Of a stretch of 5,066 bases of DNA, positions 1 through 5,066 are shown piece by piece. This stretch comes from an uncultured Clostridium sp. (lineage in GTDB: Bacteria > Bacillota > Clostridia > Clostridiales > Clostridiaceae), in NCBI GenBank assembly GCA_946575275.1, contig CAMNZV010000147.1, forward strand, positions 1-5,066, read 5' to 3'. The notes below the pieces were generated by a model. It saw only the letters and a program-made list of their open reading frames with translations, was not told where the DNA came from and ran no database searches. The position numbers were made by a program, and so were the translations under genes. Position 1 is the first letter of the stretch. Each line of letters begins with the position of its first letter.

Positions 1-845
1 CTAGTCTGTCTAAAAATCTATCTTCATCAATAGTTACAATATCAGATAGCGAGGGTAAATTAATTAAACATGAATTTTCAGATGGAAATGTAACAGGTAT
101 AATTGTAGATAATAATGGATATGTTATAACTAATTATTCCAAAATTAAGGATTTAAATAAAGTATATATAAAGCTAAATGTTAAAAGTGCTAGTATAAAA
201 GAAGGAAAAATACTTGGAATAAATGAAGAGTATGATATAGCATTATTAAAGATTGAAAATAATAAAACAGATTTAAAGGCTGTAACTCTTTATGAAGATA
301 AAAGCTTTATTGGAGATGAATTATTAGTTATAGGAAACGCTATTTCAGATGATTATATAGGAACCTTAATTCCTGGAATTATAACAACCTTTGTTAATAA
401 TTATTCTATAATTCAAACCAATGCAATAGTAAATGAAGATAATACTGGTGGAATCATTTGTGACTTAAAAGGAAATGTTATTGGAATGGCAAGTAGTGAA
501 ATAAGCAAAAGGTATAACAAGGATGGTTTGTACTATGGAATATCTTCAATTAAATTAAAGGAAATTGTTGATAATATTATATCTGAAAAGAATATATTGG
601 GGCTTATTGGTGAATCCACTAATGAAAGTAAAATAGTAGGTATTTACGTTAAGGAAGTAAAACCAAATAGTATTTCAAGTGATATAGGTATTGAGGTAAC
701 AGATATAATTACAAAGGTTGATGGAAAAGGTGTTAGGAACATAATGGATATTTATTATATAATATCAGATAAACCTAAAGGAAGTTCTTTTAGTATAAGT
801 ATATTAAGGGATGGAAAAGAAGAAAATATAAAATTAACTATATAA
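1..845 (+). CDS. HtrA/DegP-like (S1C) trypsin-fold protein with PDZ domain, 5'-truncated, probable pseudoprotease
   Basis: The frame is open from the window edge (first full codon at 3) to TAA at 843-845, giving 280 visible residues; the start, and any membrane anchor or signal, lie upstream. Residues 1-~190 follow the HtrA protease scaffold: IVDNNGYVITNY (strand before the catalytic His), DIALLKI (catalytic Asp, residue 78, codon 234-236), LLVIGNA, PGIIT, and IQTNAIVNEDNTGG, the equivalent of IQTDAAINPGNSGG, followed by GNVIGM. Residues ~200-280 are a PDZ domain (GIYVKEVKPNS, GIEVTDIITKVDGK, ILRDGKEENIKLTI). The His position is Ser (residue 46, 138-140) and the nucleophile Ser is Thr (residue 148, 444-446). 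The GSG before the His motif reads VTG, and the oxyanion-loop GNSGG reads DNTGG. The spacing of the three sites (32 and 70 residues) fits the S1C family. HtrA proteins normally act outside the membrane in envelope protein quality control. This one most likely binds peptides or partners without cleaving them (inference). The ATG at 486 is internal, because homology continues through it. Confidence 0.85.
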   Translation, partial: SLSKNLSSSIVTISDSEGKLIKHEFSDGNVTGIIVDNNGYVITNYSKIKDLNKVYIKLNVKSASIKEGKILGINEEYDIALLKIENNKTDLKAVTLYEDKSFIGDELLVIGNAISDDYIGTLIPGIITTFVNNYSIIQTNAIVNEDNTGGIICDLKGNVIGMASSEISKRYNKDGLYYGISSIKLKEIVDNIISEKNILGLIGESTNESKIVGIYVKEVKPNSISSDIGIEVTDIITKVDGKGVRNIMDIYYIISDKPKGSSFSISILRDGKEENIKLTI

Positions 846-851
846 ATATAT

Positions 852-905
852 AAGGAAAATGATAAAAGGTTTTTTTAAATTAAACTTTATCATTTTTCTT
901 TTTAA
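852..905 (+). terminator. Probable intrinsic terminator of the HtrA-like gene
   Basis: The arms 852-866 and 886-900 pair over 15 positions, including one G-T (wobble) pair. After a bulged A, G868 can also pair with C885. The hairpin starts 7 bases after the upstream stop codon, and its 3' arm runs into a T-rich stretch (TTTTTCTTTTT, 893-903). The stem is unusually A/T-rich, with few G-C pairs, as expected in such a low-GC genome, so efficiency is uncertain. It separates the HtrA-like gene from pth. Confidence 0.6.
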
Positions 906-906
906 T

Positions 907-935
907 TTGGTTAAATTATTTTTTTCTAGTATAAT
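907..935 (+). promoter_or_regulatory. Vegetative sigma-A-type promoter for pth(-mfd)
   Basis: A perfect -10 box TATAAT lies at 930-935. Exactly 17 bases upstream is TTGGTT (907-912), a partial -35 box that keeps the TTG of TTGACA. A T-rich stretch fills the spacer. Transcription would start near 942, leaving a leader of about 27 bases before pth. The -35 abuts the end of the upstream terminator, consistent with a new transcription unit. No operator or riboswitch is visible, and the leader is too short to hold one. Confidence 0.6.
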
Positions 936-953
936 AAAATAAAAATAAAGTTT

Positions 954-960
954 AAAGGAG
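954..960 (+). promoter_or_regulatory. Ribosome binding site of pth
   Basis: AAAGGAG is a strong Shine-Dalgarno match, ending 8 bases before the ATG at 969. Its optimal spacing fixes that ATG as the pth start. Confidence 0.85.
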
Positions 961-968
961 AAAAGTAC

Positions 969-1538
969 ATGTATCTTATAGTGGGACTTGGAAACCCTGG
1001 AAGGGAATATGAAAATACTAGACATAACGTAGGCTTTTCTGCAGTGGATTTTATTGCAGATAGGTATAATATAGATGTAAATAGGGAAAAATATAAAGGT
1101 GTGTATGGAGAAGGTAGAATTAATAATGAAAAGGTTATATTATTAAAGCCTACTACATATATGAATTTAAGTGGAGAGGCAATAGGACTTATTAAGGATT
1201 TTTACAAAATAGAAAATACTAATATTATAGTTATTTATGATGATATTAGCCTTGATGTTGGGAGACTTCGTATAAGAGAAAAGGGAAGTGCAGGGGGTCA
1301 TAATGGGGTTAAAAGTATAATAAGTAATTTAAATACAGATGTTTTCCCAAGAATAAAGATAGGAGTTGGAGCTCCAAAAGGTGATTTAGTTAATTATGTT
1401 TTAGGTAAGTTTAATAGTGAAGATAAAGATATATTAAATAAGGTATTTGATGTAGTTAAATCAGCAATTGAAACTATAATTAGTGATGACCCTAAGGATT
1501 CAATGAACAAATATAATGGAACTAATTTAGCCAATTAA
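969..1538 (+). CDS. pth: Peptidyl-tRNA hydrolase (Pth, bacterial type 1)
   Basis: Pth cleaves the ester bond between peptide and tRNA in peptidyl-tRNAs that fall off stalled ribosomes, returning free tRNA in the cytoplasm; it is essential in most bacteria. The protein is 189 residues, matching the family (about 185-195). The N-terminal signature VGLGNPGREYENTRHNVGF contains Asn9 and the catalytic His19. KPTTYMNLSG (60-69) carries Met65 and Asn66 of the substrate site. YDDISLDVGRLRIR (90-103) carries the conserved acidic residue, Asp91 by alignment to E. coli Asp93. GSAGGHNGVKSI (106-117) supplies His111 and Asn112. All expected functional residues are present, and there is no frameshift. It has its own promoter and a strong ribosome site, and mfd follows 22 bases after the stop, so the two are probably cotranscribed. 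In Bacillus subtilis the orthologue is named spoVC and is separated from mfd by fin; no fin is present here. Confidence 0.97.
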   Translation: MYLIVGLGNPGREYENTRHNVGFSAVDFIADRYNIDVNREKYKGVYGEGRINNEKVILLKPTTYMNLSGEAIGLIKDFYKIENTNIIVIYDDISLDVGRLRIREKGSAGGHNGVKSIISNLNTDVFPRIKIGVGAPKGDLVNYVLGKFNSEDKDILNKVFDVVKSAIETIISDDPKDSMNKYNGTNLAN

Positions 1539-1545
1539 TATAGAT

Positions 1546-1550
1546 AGGAG
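1546..1550 (+). promoter_or_regulatory. Ribosome binding site of mfd, with three overlapping ATGs downstream
   Basis: AGGAG ends 10 bases before the mfd ATG at 1561, which is slightly long. ATGs also occur at 1551 and 1556 in the other two frames. The 1551 frame stops after 10 codons. The 1556 frame reads Met-Gly-stop, and its TGA (1562-1564) overlaps the mfd start as ATGA. Only the 1561 ATG opens the Mfd reading frame. Confidence 0.7.
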
Positions 1551-1560
1551 ATGGTATGGG

Positions 1561-4500
1561 ATGAGATTAAAAGGGTTAATTAAGCCCTTAATTAATAATA
1601 ATAAATTTTCACAAATTTTATCATTAATAAAGGATAATAAGCTAGTTGAACTTAATGGAGTATCAGATTCGGCAAGGGGGCTATTTTTAGCATCCATTTA
1701 TGAGAGTATTGATAAACCAATGGTTGTAATTACAAGTTCCGACATGGAAGCAAAAAACCTATATGAAGATTTAAATTTATTTATTAATAATGTTTATTAT
1801 TTCCCCTCAAAGGAAGTTGTTTTTTACAATATTGACGCTATATCAGGGGATTTAAGATGGGAAAGATTAAAGGTAATTAAGGCAATATTAAATGGTAAAA
1901 AGAATATTATAGTTACATCAATAGAAGGTTTTTCTTTAAGACTTGCACCAAGAGAATTATATAAAAGTCATATTTTAAACCTTAAACTTGGTATGGAAGT
2001 CAACCTAAAGTCTATTAGCAAACTTCTTATTGAAGGTGGATATGAAAGAGTAGAAATGGTTGAGGGTAAAGGTGAATTTTCTCTTCGTGGGGGGATACTA
2101 GATGTATATCCAGCAGATTCTATATATCCATACAGGATAGAATTATTTGGAGATGAAATTGATACAATTCGAACCTTTAATACTACATCACAAAGAAGTA
2201 TTGACAATATTAATTCAATTAACATATTTCCCGCAAAAGAAATAATATTAACAGAAGATAATATTATTTATGCTACAGACAAAATAAATAATGAATATGA
2301 CGACTTATTAAAGGATATAAAGGGAAAAGATAAAAATAACAAAATAAAAGATTTAATTAATAAAAACTTAGAGGAATTAAGAGAAACAGGTAATTTTGAA
2401 ACTATAGATAGTTACTTGCCTTTCTTCTACAATAAAACAGAAACATTATTTGATTATTTAAGTGATTATACTTATATAATAGATGATAAAATTAAGACAC
2501 TAGGCAAGGTTGATAGTGTCTATTTAGAGTTTAATGAAAGTTATTCTATATTTCTTCAAAGGGGAGATATTTTACCATCTCATAATGAATTATTAATTGA
2601 CAAAGATGAATTACTTGAAAATATAAAAAGTAAAACGAGAATAACAATAGATAGCTTTAATCAAAGAGAATCATATTTTAAGATGGGTAAAAAAATAGAA
2701 ATCCAAACTGCATCTTTAAACAATTATCAAGGTCAATTAGATTTATTAATACAAGATATTTTAGAGAAAAAAGTTAAAAATAATAAAATTTTAATTTTAT
2801 CTGGAACACGGGCAAGAGGAGAAAGACTTGTTAACACCTTAAGGGATAGAGGAATTGAAAGCATATACAAGGAGGAAATAAATGATATTGCAGATGGACA
2901 GGTAGTAATAACCTTTGGAAACTTACTTAGGGGATTTCAATGCAACGAAATTAATTTATGTATAATTTCAGACAAAGAAGTTTTTGGTGAAGCTAAAAGA
3001 AAGTATTCAAAAAAGAAGAATAATACCAAAGGTATTGCAAAAATAAAAAGTTTTGCAGAATTAAAACTTGGTGACTATGTGGTTCATGTTAATCATGGAA
3101 TTGGGGTATATAAAGGTATTAAGCAAATTGAAGTGGCTGGACATAAAAGAGATTATCTTGATATTGTTTATGATAAGGGTGATAAGTTATATGTTCCTGT
3201 AGAACAACTTGATATGTTGCAAAAATATATTGGAACAGAGGGTAAGAACCCTAAAGTAAATAAACTTGGAGGAAATGAGTGGCAAAAGGCTAAATCAAAG
3301 GTTAGAGAATCCATAAACAAAATAGCAGAAGATTTAGTAAAATTATATGCAGAAAGATCTGCAATTAAGGGGTATAAATTTAATAAGGATACAGAATGGC
3401 AAAATCAATTTGAAGATGAATTCCCATATGAAGAGACGCCAGATCAACTATCATCTATAGAAGAAATAAAAAAGGACATGGAATCTGACAAGATAATGGA
3501 TAGATTACTTTGTGGTGATGTAGGGTATGGTAAAACAGAAGTGGCATTTAGGGCAGCTTTTAAAGCTATTATGGATGGAAAACAAGTAGCCTTTTTGGTT
3601 CCAACTACAATACTTGCAGAACAACATTATAAAAATATGAAAAGTAGATTTTCAGATTTTCCTATAAAAATTGATATGATAAGTAGATTTAGAACAGCAA
3701 AGGAACAAAAAGCTACTCTTCAGGCTGCCAAAGAAGGAAATGTGGACGTGGTAATAGGTACTCATAAACTTGTATCAAAAGACATAGCCTTTAAAAACTT
3801 AGGTCTTCTAATTGTTGATGAGGAACAAAGATTTGGAGTTACTCAAAAAGAAAAAATCAAAAATATACAAAAAAATATTGATGTATTAACCTTAAGTGCA
3901 ACACCTATTCCTAGAACCCTTCATATGTCATTATCTGGAGTTCGTGATATATCCGTAATAGAAACACCTCCAGAGGAAAGATATCCAATTCAAACATATG
4001 TGGTAGAACAAAATGATCAATTAATTAGAGACGCAATAATAAGAGAATTAGGTAGAGGTGGTCAGGTTTATTTTGTTTACAATAGGGTAGAAACAATTGA
4101 TAAAATGGCAACTTACATTCAAAGTTTAGTTCCTGAAAGTAAAGTTACAGTGGCACATGGTCAAATGACTGAAAGACAGCTTGAAAAAGAAATGATGGAA
4201 TTTATGGATAAGGAGTATGATGTTTTAATATGTACAACAATAATTGAAACTGGGATAGATATTCAAAATGTTAATACCATTATTATATATGACTCGGATA
4301 AAATGGGACTATCTCAATTATATCAACTTAGGGGAAGAGTAGGAAGGTCTAATAGGATAGCCTATGCATATTTGTTATATACTAAAGATAAAGTTTTAAC
4401 AGAAGTTGCAGAAAAGAGACTTAAGGCCCTAAAGGATTTTACTGAACTTGGATCAGGGTTTAAAATAGCTATGCGAGATTTAGAAATAAGGGGTGCTGGA

Positions 4501-5066
4501 AACTTAATGGGTTCTGCACAACATGGACATATGGCATCAGTAGGATATGATTTGTATTGTAAAATGCTTGAAGATACTGTTAAATTAATTAAGGGTGAAA
4601 TTGAACAAGAACCTGTAAATACAAGTATAGATCTTAAAATAGATGCATATATTCCACCAACATATATAGAAGATGAAGTACAAAAAATTGAAATATATAA
4701 GAAGATTGCGGCTATTGAAAGTGATTCAGAGTATATGGATATAAAAGAAGAATTAGAAGATAGATACTCAGAAATACCAGAACCTATCTTTAACTTAATG
4801 GATATAGCATACATTAAAAACTGTGCTAAAAAATTATTTATTGAAGAGATAAAAGAGGATTCAAAGTATATAAATTTTAAATTTTCAAAAAATCAAAAAA
4901 ACTATAAAGAAATTATTAAAAATATAATTAAAGACAATAAAGATAATACAGTAATACAATTTGGCGAAAATCCTATGTTTATGATAAAATTAAAAAACAT
5001 TAAAAAAGATGAAATATTACCATATTATTACGAGAAAAAATGGGCATGGTTTTCCAAAACTTCAAT
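1561..5066 (+). CDS. mfd: Transcription-repair coupling factor Mfd (3'-partial, nearly full length)
   Basis: Mfd is a cytoplasmic ATP-driven DNA translocase that binds stalled RNA polymerase, pushes it off the template and recruits UvrA to start nucleotide excision repair of the transcribed strand. The frame is open for 1168 codons without a stop or frameshift. Residues ~1-350 form the UvrB-like module, with the UvrA-contact region around YERVEMVEGKGEFSLRGGIL (161-180). Residues ~494-561 are the RNA-polymerase interaction (CarD/Tudor-like) domain, with GDYVVHVNHGIGVYKGI. The RecG-like motor follows: motif I GDVGYGKT (652-659, Lys658), Ia LVPTTILAEQ, II DEEQ (753-756), III LSATPIPRTL (778-787), V TTIIETGID (892-900), VI QLYQLRGRVGRS (919-930). 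The TRG region contains DLEIRGAGNLMG (973-984). The C-terminal regulatory domain occupies ~1019-1150. The start is set by AGGAG at 1546-1550 and alignment of the N-terminus. All motor residues are intact. The last ~9-12 codons (YYEKKWAWFSKTS) do not resemble an Mfd terminus and may belong to another sequence joined here. Confidence 0.96.
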   Translation, partial: MRLKGLIKPLINNNKFSQILSLIKDNKLVELNGVSDSARGLFLASIYESIDKPMVVITSSDMEAKNLYEDLNLFINNVYYFPSKEVVFYNIDAISGDLRWERLKVIKAILNGKKNIIVTSIEGFSLRLAPRELYKSHILNLKLGMEVNLKSISKLLIEGGYERVEMVEGKGEFSLRGGILDVYPADSIYPYRIELFGDEIDTIRTFNTTSQRSIDNINSINIFPAKEIILTEDNIIYATDKINNEYDDLLKDIKGKDKNNKIKDLINKNLEELRETGNFETIDSYLPFFYNKTETLFDYLSDYTYIIDDKIKTLGKVDSVYLEFNESYSIFLQRGDILPSHNELLIDKDELLENIKSKTRITIDSFNQRESYFKMGKKIEIQTASLNNYQGQLDLLIQDILEKKVKNNKILILSGTRARGERLVNTLRDRGIESIYKEEINDIADGQVVITFGNLLRGFQCNEINLCIISDKEVFGEAKRKYSKKKNNTKGIAKIKSFAELKLGDYVVHVNHGIGVYKGIKQIEVAGHKRDYLDIVYDKGDKLYVPVEQLDMLQKYIGTEGKNPKVNKLGGNEWQKAKSKVRESINKIAEDLVKLYAERSAIKGYKFNKDTEWQNQFEDEFPYEETPDQLSSIEEIKKDMESDKIMDRLLCGDVGYGKTEVAFRAAFKAIMDGKQVAFLVPTTILAEQHYKNMKSRFSDFPIKIDMISRFRTAKEQKATLQAAKEGNVDVVIGTHKLVSKDIAFKNLGLLIVDEEQRFGVTQKEKIKNIQKNIDVLTLSATPIPRTLHMSLSGVRDISVIETPPEERYPIQTYVVEQNDQLIRDAIIRELGRGGQVYFVYNRVETIDKMATYIQSLVPESKVTVAHGQMTERQLEKEMMEFMDKEYDVLICTTIIETGIDIQNVNTIIIYDSDKMGLSQLYQLRGRVGRSNRIAYAYLLYTKDKVLTEVAEKRLKALKDFTELGSGFKIAMRDLEIRGAGNLMGSAQHGHMASVGYDLYCKMLEDTVKLIKGEIEQEPVNTSIDLKIDAYIPPTYIEDEVQKIEIYKKIAAIESDSEYMDIKEELEDRYSEIPEPIFNLMDIAYIKNCAKKLFIEEIKEDSKYINFKFSKNQKNYKEIIKNIIKDNKDNTVIQFGENPMFMIKLKNIKKDEILPYYYEKKWAWFSKTS
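5025..5066 (+). other. Fragment resembling a polar amino-acid ABC transporter ATPase (GlnQ-like), out of frame with mfd
   Basis: Reading from 5025 in the frame offset from mfd (codons beginning at positions divisible by 3), the sequence gives LLREKMGMVFQNFN up to the window edge. This matches the Q-loop segment of GlnQ/HisP-type ATPases (consensus R-x-K-M-G-M-V-F-Q-x-F-N-L-F), including the Q-loop Gln, encoded at 5055-5057. That segment normally lies well inside the protein, between Walker A and the ABC signature. There is no room for the N-terminal part: a TGA sits in this frame at 5010-5012, and the upstream DNA is clearly mfd. The fragment is therefore an internal piece of another gene abutting the end of mfd, whether through a misassembled sequence end or a real rearrangement. 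The match is short and rests on memory of the family consensus. Confidence 0.55.

Noticed and set aside
486..845. A stand-alone 119-residue PDZ protein starting at the ATG at 486
   Set aside because: Protease-domain homology runs in the same frame from position 3 straight through this ATG (GNVIGM is the strand after the nucleophile motif), so it is an internal Met of the larger gene.
834..1025. Minus-strand 63-codon reading frame
   Set aside because: It lies across the terminator, the promoter and the start of pth; its product is low-complexity, Phe/Lys/Leu-rich and has no recognisable family.
1571..1589. Short inverted repeat AAGGG...CCCTT near the mfd start codon
   Set aside because: The stem is only 5 pairs with a 9-base loop inside coding sequence that aligns with the Mfd N-terminus. 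It is too weak to call a regulatory hairpin.
1968..2225. Minus-strand 85-codon reading frame
   Set aside because: It is wholly antisense to conserved mfd sequence, with a Ser/Ile/Leu-rich composition typical of a codon-bias shadow.
4362..4814. Minus-strand 150-codon reading frame
   Set aside because: It is antisense to the motor and C-terminal region of mfd. The Ser/Ile-rich translation only looks membrane-like because it mirrors the sense codons; no family is recognisable.
5010..5066. A programmed frameshift near the end of mfd at the run of six A's (5035-5040)
   Set aside because: The alternative frame after the A run matches an ABC transporter ATPase rather than an Mfd C-terminus, so a join of two sequences explains it better than frameshifting.

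Overview
The window is very AT-rich, with A/T-ending codons and many AGA/AGG and ATA codons. It carries part of a plus-strand housekeeping cluster typical of Firmicutes. The pth-mfd order, AAGGAG-type ribosome sites and the style of the proteins point to Clostridium or a close relative (Clostridiaceae). This assignment is inferred from sequence character; no 16S or other phylogenetic marker is present.

Layout: (1) Positions 1-845 hold the 3' part of an HtrA/DegP-like gene, with a trypsin-fold domain followed by one C-terminal PDZ domain; its N-terminus lies outside the window. The scaffold is recognisable, but the catalytic His is Ser, the nucleophile Ser is Thr, and the glycines around the active site are altered, so it reads as a pseudoprotease. 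(2) The 846-968 gap holds an A/T-rich hairpin with a T-rich tail (probable terminator), then a promoter with a perfect TATAAT box and a strong ribosome site. (3) Positions 969-1538 are a complete peptidyl-tRNA hydrolase gene (pth). (4) After a 22-base gap, mfd (transcription-repair coupling factor) starts at 1561 and stays open to the window edge, 1168 codons, nearly full length. (5) The last ~40 bases do not look like the end of Mfd. In another frame they encode the Q-loop segment of a polar amino-acid ABC transporter ATPase (GlnQ-like). This suggests a chimeric join, artefactual or real, at about 5010-5031.

Functionally, pth and mfd probably share a transcript from the promoter at 907-935. 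Pth recycles peptidyl-tRNAs released from stalled ribosomes. Mfd removes stalled RNA polymerase and recruits UvrA to transcribed-strand lesions. The HtrA-like gene appears to be a separate upstream unit. No RNA genes, CRISPR arrays, insertion sequences or phage genes were seen. The two points most worth following up are the degenerate HtrA-like active site and the foreign-looking end of the window.
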